Below, piece by piece: positions 1-5,988 of a DNA stretch of 7,806 nucleotides. This DNA is from Pseudomonadota bacterium. Lineage in GTDB: Bacteria > Pseudomonadota > Alphaproteobacteria > Rhizobiales > Beijerinckiaceae. A model generated the notes under the pieces. It saw only the letters and a program-made list of their open reading frames with translations, made no database searches and was not told the DNA's origin. Where the stretch lies: the NCBI GenBank assembly GCA_023426505.1, contig JAFAAP010000104.1:1-7806 (forward strand), written 5' to 3'. The translations under genes and the position numbers were made by a program. Positions within the stretch are counted from its first letter, which is position 1. Every line of letters starts with the position of its first letter.

Positions 1-831
1 CCGGCGCCGCGTCGGGCGCTGAGCGTGGAGGGCGCCGGCACCGGCGCGCCGGGCGGTCAGCGCTTTGCCGTGCAGGACGTGTCGTTCACCCTCGCGGCCG
101 GAGCGGGGCTGGGCGTCATCGGGCCGAGCGCGTCGGGCAAGTCGTCGCTGGCGCGGCTGCTGGTCGGGGTGTGGCCGGCCTGGCGCGGCAAGGTGCGGCT
201 CGACAGCGCCGCGCTCGAGCAGTGGCGGGCGGAGGATCTCGGGCGCCACATCGGCTACCTGCCGCAGGACGTGGAGCTGTTTGCCGGCACGGTGGCGCAG
301 AACATCGCCCGCTTCGCGCCCGATCCGGACCCGGACGCGGTGATCGCGGCGGCGCGCGCCGCCGCCGTGCACGAGATGATCCTGCACCTGCCGGACGGCT
401 ACGACACGCAGGTGGGCGAGGCGGGGGCGGCGCTCTCGGGCGGCCAGCGCCAGCGCATCGCGCTCGCCCGGGCCTTGTACGGCGAGCCGTTCCTGGTGGT
501 GCTCGACGAGCCGAACTCCAACCTCGACAACGAGGGCGAGCAGGCGCTGACCGCGGCCATTCTGGGGGTGCGGGCGCGCGGCGGCATCGTGGTGGTGATC
601 GCCCACCGGCCGAGCGCGATCGCCGGGGTCGACCAGGTGCTGGTGATGGGCGAGGGCCGGGTGCAGAGCCTTGGGCCCAAGGAGGAGGTGTTGAGCCGGG
701 TGCTGCGCCCGGTGCCGGCGGCCGAGCCGCGCCTGCCGCAGGCCGCCCCGTTGCAAGCCGCCTCGCCGCAAGCCGCCTCGTTGCAAACCGCTGCGTTGAA
801 GATCGTCGATAGCCTGGGAGTTGCCTCATGA
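1..831 (+). CDS. Type I secretion ABC exporter, C-terminal ATPase domain (5'-partial, PrtD/HlyB-like)
   Basis: This is the nucleotide-binding half of an inner-membrane ABC exporter that powers one-step secretion of unfolded substrates through an HlyD-type adaptor and a TolC-type channel. The frame is open to the window edge, so the N-terminal membrane domain lies outside; a GTG at 25 is internal, not a start. Visible 276 residues carry Walker A GPSASGKS (121-144), Q-loop YLPQD, signature LSGGQRQRIALARA (from 436), Walker B FLVVLDEP (about 490-513) and switch histidine IAHRPS (H at 604-606). All catalytic motifs are intact. Arrangement and wording (GYLPQDVELFAGTVAQNIARF) match the PrtD/AprD/HlyB group. 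After the NBD, about 40 residues form a Pro/Gln/Ala tail encoded by tandem repeats. The stop overlaps the adaptor start (ATGA at 828-831), implying translational coupling. The exported substrate cannot be told from this window. Confidence 0.95.
   Translation, partial: PAPRRALSVEGAGTGAPGGQRFAVQDVSFTLAAGAGLGVIGPSASGKSSLARLLVGVWPAWRGKVRLDSAALEQWRAEDLGRHIGYLPQDVELFAGTVAQNIARFAPDPDPDAVIAAARAAAVHEMILHLPDGYDTQVGEAGAALSGGQRQRIALARALYGEPFLVVLDEPNSNLDNEGEQALTAAILGVRARGGIVVVIAHRPSAIAGVDQVLVMGEGRVQSLGPKEEVLSRVLRPVPAAEPRLPQAAPLQAASPQAASLQTAALKIVDSLGVAS
736..795 (+). repeat. Four tandem 15-bp repeats encoding (P/L)QAA(P/S)-type units in the exporter tail
   Basis: Units start at 736, 751, 766 and 781, each a variant of TTGCAAGCCGCCTCG or CCGCAAGCCGCCTCG, in frame with the ABC ATPase. 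They encode PQAAP, LQAAS, PQAAS and LQTAA, followed by a partial TTGAAG. The second and third units differ only in their first two bases. The array lies beyond the conserved ATPase fold, so it can probably expand or contract by slippage without harming ATPase activity (inference). Confidence 0.85.
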
Positions 832-2138
832 AGCCCGCCATCCAACCCAATGCCCGCCGCTCGATCCGCCGCCACACCGGCGTGGCGCTTCTGGCCACCG
901 GCCTGCTCGTGGGCGGCTGCGGCGGCTGGGCGGCCGTGACCGAGCTGTCCGGCGCCGTGGTGGCGCCCGGCAGCGTGGTGGTCGACAGCCACGTCAAGAA
1001 GGTGCAGCACCCGACCGGCGGCGTGGTCGGCGCGATCCTGGCCCGCGACGGCGACCGGGTGCGGGCCGGCGACGTGGTGGTGCGGCTCGACGAGACGGTG
1101 GCCAAGGCCAACCTGGCCATGGTGGCCAAGAGCCTGGACGAGCTTCATGCGCGCCAGGCGCGGCTGGAGGCGGAGCGGGACGGGCTTGCCGCGGTGGTGT
1201 TCCCGGCCACGCTGCTCGACCGCATGGGCGAGGCCGAGGTGGCCGGGCTTCTGGCGGGCGAGCAGCGGCTGTTTGCGAGCCGGGGCGCGGCGCGGGCCGG
1301 GCAGCAGGCGCAGCTCCAGGAGCGGGTGGCGCAGCTCGAGGAGCAGATCGAGGGCCTGAGCCTGCAGGCCGCGGCCAAGGCGGACGAGATCCGGCTGATC
1401 CAGGACGAGCTTTTGGGCGTGCAGGAGCTGTGGAAGAAGAACCTGGTGCCGATCACGCGGGTGACGGCGCTCAAGCGGGAGGAGACGCGGCTGCGCGGGG
1501 AGCGGGGCCAGCTGATCTCGAACGTGGCGCAGGCGAAGGGGCGCATCAGCGAGACCGGGCTGCAGATCCTGCAGATCGATCAGGACCTGAAGAGCGAGGT
1601 GGCCAAGGAGCTGCGCGAGGGGCAGGCGAGGATCGCCGAGCTGGTGGAGCGCAAGGTGGCGGCGCAGGACCAGCTCCGGCGGATCGAGATCCGGGCGCCG
1701 CAGGACGGGGTGGTGCACCAGTCGCTGGTGCACACGGTGGGGGGCGTGGTCGAGGCGGGCGAGGCGCTGATGCTGATCATGCCGGAGACGGACGATCTGT
1801 CGATCGAGGTGAAGGTGGCGCCGCAGGACATCGACCAGCTGCGGCCGGGGCAGGAGACGATGCTGCGGCTGTCCGCGTTCAACCAGCGCACGACGCCGGA
1901 GCTGAAAGGGCGGGTGAGCCTGATCGCGGCGGACCTTGTAACGGACCAGCGGCTGGGGGCGCAGTACTACCCGGTGCGGATTGCGTTCGCGGCGGGCGAG
2001 CGCGAGCGGCTGGGGGCGGCCCGGCTGGTGCCGGGCATGCCGGTGGAGGGCTTCATCCAGACCGGCGACCGCACCGTCCTGTCCTACCTCACCAAACCCC
2101 TCACAGACCACCTCGCAAAAGCTTTCCGCGAAGAATGA
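828..2138 (+). CDS. HlyD-family type I secretion periplasmic adaptor (PrtE-like membrane fusion protein)
   Basis: The 436-residue protein bridges the ABC exporter and the outer-membrane channel. It has a short basic cytoplasmic N-terminus, one membrane segment (about residues 18-37), then the first biotinyl-lipoyl half (VQHPTGGVVGAILARDGDRV, 59-78). A long periplasmic alpha-hairpin follows (about 92-285, rich in Glu/Gln/Leu/Arg, with LWKKNLVPITRVTALKRE near the turn). The second lipoyl half begins RIEIRAPQDGVVHQ (285-298), then the beta-barrel and the family C-terminus GMPVEGFIQTGDRTVLSYL (403-421). Length is typical. The start ATG overlaps the upstream TGA, with GGGAG at 816-820 seven bases before it. 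The substrate specificity is not readable here. Cys31 sits in the membrane segment, where I expect a hydrophobic residue in this family. Confidence 0.95.
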   Translation: MKPAIQPNARRSIRRHTGVALLATGLLVGGCGGWAAVTELSGAVVAPGSVVVDSHVKKVQHPTGGVVGAILARDGDRVRAGDVVVRLDETVAKANLAMVAKSLDELHARQARLEAERDGLAAVVFPATLLDRMGEAEVAGLLAGEQRLFASRGAARAGQQAQLQERVAQLEEQIEGLSLQAAAKADEIRLIQDELLGVQELWKKNLVPITRVTALKREETRLRGERGQLISNVAQAKGRISETGLQILQIDQDLKSEVAKELREGQARIAELVERKVAAQDQLRRIEIRAPQDGVVHQSLVHTVGGVVEAGEALMLIMPETDDLSIEVKVAPQDIDQLRPGQETMLRLSAFNQRTTPELKGRVSLIAADLVTDQRLGAQYYPVRIAFAAGERERLGAARLVPGMPVEGFIQTGDRTVLSYLTKPLTDHLAKAFREE

Positions 2139-2160
2139 TACGGCGCGCGCAACACCATCA

Positions 2161-2182
2161 GCCGTCCTCGGATGGGGACGGC
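2161..2182 (+). other. Perfect 7-bp hairpin between the adaptor gene and the next gene
   Basis: GCCGTCC (2161-2167) pairs with GGACGGC (2176-2182) around an 8-base loop. No T-run follows, so it is not a canonical intrinsic terminator. It ends six bases before the Shine-Dalgarno AAGGAA at 2188-2193, and may act as an mRNA processing or attenuation structure (inference). Confidence 0.45.
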
Positions 2183-2200
2183 CGCCGAAGGAACGAAGCC

Positions 2201-2551
2201 ATGCAGGGTCGCAGGTCCGGCACCGACATCCGGGGCGCCGGAAGAGAGCCGGACGCCCGTCCGGAGAGCAGCATCGAGGAGCGGCTCGGCCGCATGACCG
2301 CGATGCTGACGGCGCACTGCCTCCTCACCGAGACCCTGATCCATGCCCTTTGCTTCGAGCATGAGGAGATCAGCCGGACGAGGATCGTCGCGATCCTCGA
2401 CCTCGTCTACGAGGAACTGCAGGACGGCCTCGGGGACGACAGCGAGATCGTGAAGGCGTTCGGCGACCAGCGCGACAGCCTGAGGTCGCTGCTGATCGCC
2501 AGCGTCATCCGGGCTGCCTCCGAGATGAGCCCCGAGAGCGCGAGGGGCTGA
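2201..2551 (+). CDS. Small helical protein of unknown function
   Basis: I do not recognise this 116-residue protein. The start ATG at 2201 is chosen because AAGGAA (2188-2193) sits at good spacing; the same frame is open upstream through the adaptor gene, but that part is a shadow. Residues 1-25 are polar, Arg/Gly-rich and probably disordered. From about 25 onward the protein is predicted helical (SSIEERLGRMTAMLTAHC, then a Leu/Ile-rich stretch to ARG at the end), with no signal peptide or clear membrane segment. H39, C40, H48, C51 and H54 cluster on what would be one or two helix faces. It lies 62 bp after the secretion adaptor in the same direction and converges with the lipoprotein gene. 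It could be co-transcribed with the secretion genes, but nothing shows a role in secretion. Confidence 0.7.
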   Translation: MQGRRSGTDIRGAGREPDARPESSIEERLGRMTAMLTAHCLLTETLIHALCFEHEEISRTRIVAILDLVYEELQDGLGDDSEIVKAFGDQRDSLRSLLIASVIRAASEMSPESARG

Positions 2552-2571
2552 GGCGCCCGCCGGTCGCCCGC

Positions 2572-2994
2572 TCAGCTCGTGCGGGGGCGTCGTGCCCTGG
2601 CGCGGCCCACAGGGACGAGCTCGATATGGGCCGGGTTGGGCGCGTGGTCCATCATGGCGCCGTTGGCGGCGTCGATGACGAGGCCGACGGACCCGCCGGG
2701 CAGGATGGCGTTGCCGATCACGCCGGGCGCGGCCTTGTCGGTGAGCTTCGTCGTCACCGCGACCGTGCCGGGACGGTAGCCGCGCGCCGCCGCGTGGGCG
2801 GTGAACTCGGTCCTGCGGTCCACCGTCACCGTGCAGGGGGATTGCGGACAATTGCGCCCGAGCGAGGTCCAGATCCGCGCCGTGGCGGGAGAGGCCGTGA
2901 TGGTCACCGGCTCCTCGGTGCCGCGCGTCACCGTATTGCATGCGGACAGCGACAGAGCCGCCCCGACCGCGCATCCCACAACCCTCATGTCCAT
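2572..2994 (-). CDS. PEGA-like lipoprotein of an alphaproteobacterial family
   Basis: This is a 140-residue lipoprotein with a lipoprotein signal peptide: MDMRVVGCAVGAALSLSAC, where LSAC is the lipobox and Cys19 would be the lipidated residue. The mature part begins NTVTRGT. It has a short beta-type repeat around residues 28-63 (SPATARIWTSLGRNCPQSPC, then a GYRP turn), with a CPQSPC pair that could form a disulfide. A Gly-rich segment (GNAILPGGSVGLVIDAANGAM) and DHAPNPAHIELVP follow. This pattern matches, from memory, a widespread alphaproteobacterial lipoprotein sometimes mis-annotated as a translation initiation factor; its role is unknown. Start choice is uncertain: ATG at 2994 has GGGG a few bases upstream; ATG at 3006, ATG at 2988 and GTG at 3048 are in the same frame. 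It converges with the gene ending at 2551, 20 bp away, with no clear terminator between. Confidence 0.8.
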   Translation of the reverse strand: MDMRVVGCAVGAALSLSACNTVTRGTEEPVTITASPATARIWTSLGRNCPQSPCTVTVDRRTEFTAHAAARGYRPGTVAVTTKLTDKAAPGVIGNAILPGGSVGLVIDAANGAMMDHAPNPAHIELVPVGRARARRPRTS

Positions 2995-3357
2995 GAATCG
3001 CCCCATCGGCTGTCGTGACACCGCCCCCTTCAGGGAGGTAGCGCCCACGGTCGCGTTTGCCAGGGTTCTTTTCCTCGGATCCCGGCTCGGTGCTGTTGCC
3101 GCGGGCGCTCGGGCGTCAGTTGGGCGGCGAGGTCGAGACGATCTCTGCGCCAGAGGGACTTCACGTCCGGATCAGCGCAGCGCTTCCGGCGCAGTGATCC
3201 GCGCCGGGGCAGGGGCGCTCCAGCGGAGCGATTTCGTCCATGTTCGGTGCGCGGCGAGACTCTGAGCCACGGCGGTTCGGGCCTCGATCTTCCGAGATGA
3301 TTAGATCAAAGACATCGCGATGCAACGCCCAAGCAGCCCGACCGCGGCCTGATATCG
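2995..3357. other. Non-coding gap with two hairpins between lipoprotein and hydrolase genes
   Basis: I see no convincing gene here. Open frames on the plus strand have no fitting ribosome binding site and no recognisable protein. Two hairpins lie close together: CCGGCGC (3186-3192) with GCGCCGG (3201-3207), and CGCTCC (3216-3221) with GGAGCG (3225-3230). Neither is followed by a T-run on either strand. The gap should hold the end of the hydrolase transcript and the promoter of the lipoprotein gene. A slightly AT-richer patch at about 3295-3322 is the only promoter-like composition, with no good hexamer pair. Confidence 0.5.
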
Positions 3358-4263
3358 TTACCGATGCTTCCCGCCTATCGTGCGGTCTAGGAATTCACGG
3401 GTGCGGGCCAGCGCATCCTCGGATGCCTTTGGATTGTACGCGGCCGGAAAACCAAGGATCTCGCCGGCTTCTCCCCAATGCGGGTCGGCAAATCCATGCT
3501 TCACGTCAGGATAGACATGAACCTCGACGGGGTTTGCGTCCGCACTCGCCGGGCGCGCGACCTTCTCGCAGGTCTGCACTCCCGTACGCTGGTCATCCCA
3601 CCCTGCAAGGATCAACAGCGGAAACGCAGGTTTCTGGATCAACTCCAACGCGGCGCAGGGTGCGTAGTACACGATCCCGGCCTTGAACCCGAGGCTCTGG
3701 TCGTTGACCACGCTCGACTGCGTTTGCGGCTCGGCGAGCGTGAGGACGAAGACACCTCCGGTAGCGAACCCCAGGAGGCCGACCCGATCACGCTGCACGA
3801 ACGGCAGCCCGGCCAGGTGGAAGAGCCCGCCGTAAGCGTCGGCGACCCGGTCGACGCCCGGCGGCTCCTGACCGTTCAGGAAGCAGCCGGCCTGTGCTTG
3901 GCGGGAGGTCCAGCTGTCGATCGCGAGAGTGACATACCCCCACGACGCCAGCCGCGCCGTGAGCGTTTCGCGGACGAACGGGGTCAGGCCGATGCAGTCG
4001 GGAAGCACCACGAGGGCCGGGAAGGGACCGTCGCCGCCGGGCCTTGCCAAGTAGCCCTCGATGCGGCTTCCCGGTGTGGGTTTCGGTTCTTCGCCACGCT
4101 CCCGCATCCTGCGGGCCATGAGCCCTCCGACCGGCCGCGAGGCAGCCTGGAGATCCACCTTCTCGACCGTGACGGCTGCCGGGCTCGCATCGGGTTGTTG
4201 GGCCCGCGCTCCAGTTGCGAGGACAATCCCCATCGTCACAACGACACCGATGGCAAACCGCAT
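3358..4263 (-). CDS. Exported dienelactone hydrolase-family protein with alanine at the nucleophile position
   Basis: This 301-residue alpha/beta-hydrolase-fold protein is probably periplasmic. The N-terminus has a Sec signal peptide (MRFAIGVVVTMGIVLATGARA, cleavage after ARA at 21). Residues 69-120 form the first part of the fold (EGYLARPGGDGPFPALVVLP, then SWGYVTLAIDSW). The nucleophile elbow reads VGLLGFATGGV, where family members have Cys or Ser; here residue 167 is Ala (GCT, plus-strand 3763-3765). The acid candidates are D223/D224 in LILAGWDDQRT, and the histidine is H256 in YPDVKHGFADP. So acid and base are kept but the nucleophile is lost, and hydrolase activity is doubtful. The start has GGGAG seven bases upstream. 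Dienelactone hydrolases act on cyclic or lactone esters; a substrate cannot be assigned here. It is transcribed away from the Rnk-like cluster. Confidence 0.88.
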   Translation of the reverse strand: MRFAIGVVVTMGIVLATGARAQQPDASPAAVTVEKVDLQAASRPVGGLMARRMRERGEEPKPTPGSRIEGYLARPGGDGPFPALVVLPDCIGLTPFVRETLTARLASWGYVTLAIDSWTSRQAQAGCFLNGQEPPGVDRVADAYGGLFHLAGLPFVQRDRVGLLGFATGGVFVLTLAEPQTQSSVVNDQSLGFKAGIVYYAPCAALELIQKPAFPLLILAGWDDQRTGVQTCEKVARPASADANPVEVHVYPDVKHGFADPHWGEAGEILGFPAAYNPKASEDALARTREFLDRTIGGKHR

Positions 4264-4510
4264 GGCACCACTCCCGCGCCCCGCGCGTAAAACCTACCAC
4301 TCCGCGGCGAAATTGGCCACGGCAGTGCCAGCGGTTCGCGCTCGGATCGCGATCCGGAGCCGCCCTCGACTGCAGGGCGACAGCGGCGCCTGACCGGTGC
4401 CAGGGTCAGCCTGCCGCAGCCTTCGGCGCAGCCGGGTTCTGCCCCGCACACGAGCCGAGGCTTATCCGAACGGGCTGGACCTTTGGAAGGTCGAGAGGCC
4501 TCAGCCTGCT

Positions 4511-4538
4511 CAAATAGGCTCCATAGATCATGTGTCAA
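4511..4538 (-). promoter_or_regulatory. Candidate sigma70-type promoter for the hydrolase gene
   Basis: Read on the minus strand, TTGACA (plus 4533-4538, a perfect -35 hexamer) is followed after 16 bases by TATTTG (plus 4511-4516; three of six match TATAAT). It points at the hydrolase start at 4263, giving a leader of about 240 bases. The -10 is poor, so this is a candidate only. Confidence 0.3.
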
Positions 4539-4613
4539 TATGGTGCTATTATCATCGAATTGTTCTGGAAAAATACCCTTCTCAAGACAGGAAAACGGCA
4601 GATAGTCCTTGGC

Positions 4614-4640
4614 GGAACCTGAGGCCTTGATTTTTCGATT
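4614..4640 (+). promoter_or_regulatory. Weak EcfG-like (general stress sigma factor) promoter candidate
   Basis: GGAAC (4614-4618) is followed after 17 bases by CGATT (4636-4640). The known alphaproteobacterial EcfG/RpoE2 promoter is GGAAC, 16-17 bases, then CGTT, so the -35 is exact and the -10 has one mismatch. It points to the Rnk-like cluster, whose first ATG is about 240 bases downstream. A stress-cluster context makes it attractive, but chance is a fair alternative. Confidence 0.25.
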
Positions 4641-4690
4641 GCTGATCATTACATTTATATTGTCATGATTACTTCGCATCACATCCTGAT

Positions 4691-4702
4691 CCTCCGCGGA
4701 GG
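4691..4702. other. Perfect 12-bp palindrome CCTCCGCGGAGG
   Basis: The two halves are exact reverse complements with no spacer. It lies at the downstream edge of the AT-rich core, about 185 bases before the first Rnk-like start, a fitting place for an operator of a dimeric regulator. Binding is not shown by the sequence. Confidence 0.4.
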
Positions 4703-4724
4703 CTGCCTCTTCGCAGGCCGCTGA

Positions 4725-4768
4725 ACCCCGAATCTGCGCGGGCGCCCTGCGCCGCTGCCGTTCGGGGT
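4725..4768 (+). other. Long-range 8-bp inverted repeat in the leader of the Rnk-like cluster
   Basis: ACCCCGAA (4725-4732) pairs exactly with TTCGGGGT (4761-4768). The 28-base loop contains the palindrome GGGCGCCC (4740-4747). If transcription starts in the AT-rich core, this would be a folded element in the 5' leader. I see no match to a riboswitch class that I know. Confidence 0.4.
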
Positions 4769-4886
4769 CATGACCAATCTCGCAAGAACCGAGTTCAGCA
4801 CGCCTGAGCCATCCGGGTGAACGCTGCCGTGCGTCCCGACGTGGCTCGTTCTTCGGCCTGGACAGTGCTGCCTACAGGAGGATCTC

Positions 4887-5444
4887 ATGAACACCACCGT
4901 CGACTTGCCGCCGATCACGCTCGCAACGCACGACTACAACCGCCTCATGTCCGTCGCCGCCATGAACCGCCATCGGCGCACAACGCGTCATCGGTTCCTA
5001 ATGTCGGAGCTGCGGCGGGCATCGCTCTGCCATCCCGCCGCATTGCCGGACGACGTGGTCTCGACCAATGCGAAGGTCACGTACCGGCTCAAGGGCGACG
5101 GACGACCGAAGGCGCACATTCTCGTCCACCCCGAGGACCTGCTCTGGCCGGGCGCGCAGCTGTCCGTGCTGACGCCGCTGGGGATTGCCTTGCTGGGCCT
5201 GCGCGTGGGCGACCGCATGCCGTTCCGGACGAGCCCGAACGGGCCGCTGCACGAGGTCGTGGTGGAGGACGTCCGGTTCCGGCTGCTGCCCGACGAGACG
5301 GAGCCTCTCGCGAACGCACCCGATCGATCTGGAAACGGGGACGGCAACTCGAGGGACGATCTCGAGCGCCGGCTGGACGAGGCCCTGATGGAGACATTCC
5401 CGGCCAGCGACCCGGTCTCGGTCATGGTCTGCGGACGATCCTGA
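4887..5444 (+). CDS. Rnk/GreA-C-like RNA polymerase-binding protein with FPASDP tail
   Basis: This 185-residue protein belongs to the Rnk group ('regulator of nucleoside diphosphate kinase'), whose C-terminal FKBP-like domain is shared with GreA/GreB. The E. coli member binds RNA polymerase near the secondary channel and competes with Gre factors. Residues 8-48 form the short N-terminal helical part (PPITLATHDYNRL, then a basic stretch R28-R36, then FLMSELRRASLC). Residues 53-135 are the Gre-C domain (LPDDVVSTNAKVTYRL; LVHPED; SVLTPLGIALLGLRVGDRMP, 93-112). After a polar linker the tail reads RRLDEALMETFPASDPVSV (161-179); the FPASDP motif recurs at the ends of many small alphaproteobacterial proteins of unknown role. 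The start has a near-perfect AGGAGG (4876-4881) five bases upstream, implying strong translation. It is the first gene of a cluster with a second, tail-less paralogue. Confidence 0.88.
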   Translation: MNTTVDLPPITLATHDYNRLMSVAAMNRHRRTTRHRFLMSELRRASLCHPAALPDDVVSTNAKVTYRLKGDGRPKAHILVHPEDLLWPGAQLSVLTPLGIALLGLRVGDRMPFRTSPNGPLHEVVVEDVRFRLLPDETEPLANAPDRSGNGDGNSRDDLERRLDEALMETFPASDPVSVMVCGRS

Positions 5445-5460
5445 CGATGAGAAGCCAACA

Positions 5461-5486
5461 TGCCTGCCGCCGTTGTGCGGCGGGCG
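5461..5486 (+). other. Strong hairpin between the two Rnk-like genes
   Basis: TGCCTGCCGC (5461-5470) pairs with GCGGCGGGCG (5477-5486) around a 6-base loop: ten pairs, two of them U-G wobbles in RNA. No T-run follows, and the next gene's GGAG is 12 bases downstream. It may terminate poorly, stabilise the upstream message or mark a processing site; which is not known. Confidence 0.5.
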
Positions 5487-5508
5487 CAGTGACATATCGG
5501 AGACGACA

Positions 5509-5931
5509 ATGAACCAAGTGACTCTGCCTTCCATCACCATCTCCGCGGTCGATTACGACCGACTGGCCCGGATCGCGACCGCGGGCATTCACAGCCAACG
5601 CTACACCGTCGCCGAGATGCTGGCGGACGAACTCGATCGCGCGATGGTCGCGGCGCCCGGGGCGATCCGCCCGGACATCGTGACGATGCATTCGCAAGTC
5701 GAATACCAGGACGACGTCACGGGCGAGGTCCGCCGCATCACGCTGGTCTATCCGGGCGAGGAGGATCTGGATGCCGGACGCATCTCGGTCCTGACGCAGA
5801 TCGGCACCGCCCTTATCGGACTGTCGGAAGGACAGTCGATCGAATGGGAGGGACCGACGGGCGGACAGCGTGGGCTGACGGTGCGGCGGGTGCATTTCCA
5901 GCCCGAGCGCATGGCCGGCCTCAGCGCCTGA
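5509..5931 (+). CDS. Second Rnk/GreA-C-like protein, no tail
   Basis: This 140-residue Rnk-family protein has the usual length of the group. The N-terminal helical part (LPSITISAVDYDRLARIA, 6-23, then EMLADELDRAMV) precedes the Gre-C domain (DIVTMHSQVEYQDD, 56-69; RRITLVYPGEED, 75-86; SVLTQIGTALIGLSEGQSIEW, 93-113). It ends at QPERMAGLSA without the FPASDP extension of its neighbour. The inferred role is binding RNA polymerase and modulating it, or competing with Gre factors. The two neighbours share layout but differ widely in sequence, so they are an old duplication or separate acquisitions rather than a recent tandem copy. The ATG at 5509 is preferred over an upstream in-frame ATG at 5473 because GGAG (5499-5502) sits six bases before it and the family sequence begins right after it. 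Confidence 0.88.
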   Translation: MNQVTLPSITISAVDYDRLARIATAGIHSQRYTVAEMLADELDRAMVAAPGAIRPDIVTMHSQVEYQDDVTGEVRRITLVYPGEEDLDAGRISVLTQIGTALIGLSEGQSIEWEGPTGGQRGLTVRRVHFQPERMAGLSA

Positions 5932-5988
5932 GACACCGACGAGAGCACGTCGCGGGGACACGTTTCCCTGCAGCCAAGGAGAAGAAGA

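Larger units (their letters stand above)
4264..4886. other. Divergent intergenic region with an AT-rich core
   Basis: This 623-bp gap separates the minus-strand hydrolase and the plus-strand Rnk-like cluster. I see no convincing gene. The core 4501-4680 has 73 G or C of 180 bases (about 41%), while the flanks are far richer in GC. Promoter-like hexamers for both directions lie in this core, and strong inverted repeats lie downstream at 4691-4702 and 4725-4768. The minus-strand open frame through 4236-4682 has no ribosome binding site that I trust and no recognisable protein. Confidence 0.7.

Noticed and set aside
736..795. Short repeats as a CRISPR array
   Set aside because: Units are contiguous without spacers, in frame, and inside a gene.
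909..923. Lipobox-like LLVGGC in the adaptor N-terminus
   Set aside because: HlyD-type adaptors are anchored by an N-in membrane segment here, and a basic N-terminus plus membrane helix fits that better. The box is also poor at the -1 to -3 positions for a true lipoprotein.
116..2111. Very long minus-strand frames across the secretion genes
   Set aside because: Long antisense frames are expected in GC-rich coding DNA; their translations are low-complexity Arg/Pro/Ala or His/Leu-rich with no domains.
821..2200. Open plus-strand frame running through the whole adaptor gene into the small gene at 2201
   Set aside because: The upstream part is Arg/Gly/Ala-rich shadow of the HlyD adaptor, which has clear family motifs in another frame. 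Only the part from ATG 2201 has its own ribosome binding site.
3186..3230. Two hairpins as intrinsic terminators
   Set aside because: Stable stems, but no T-run follows on either strand, so termination is not supported.
3478..4290. 270-codon plus-strand frame antisense to the hydrolase
   Set aside because: Arg/Glu-rich shadow of a gene with a signal peptide and recognised fold on the other strand.
4236..4682. 148-codon open frame on the minus strand across the AT-rich core
   Set aside because: It overlaps the start of the hydrolase gene, has no trusted ribosome binding site or recognisable domain, and its composition changes sharply midway. It fits a chance frame, though the first 60 codons in AT-rich DNA are worth a homology search.
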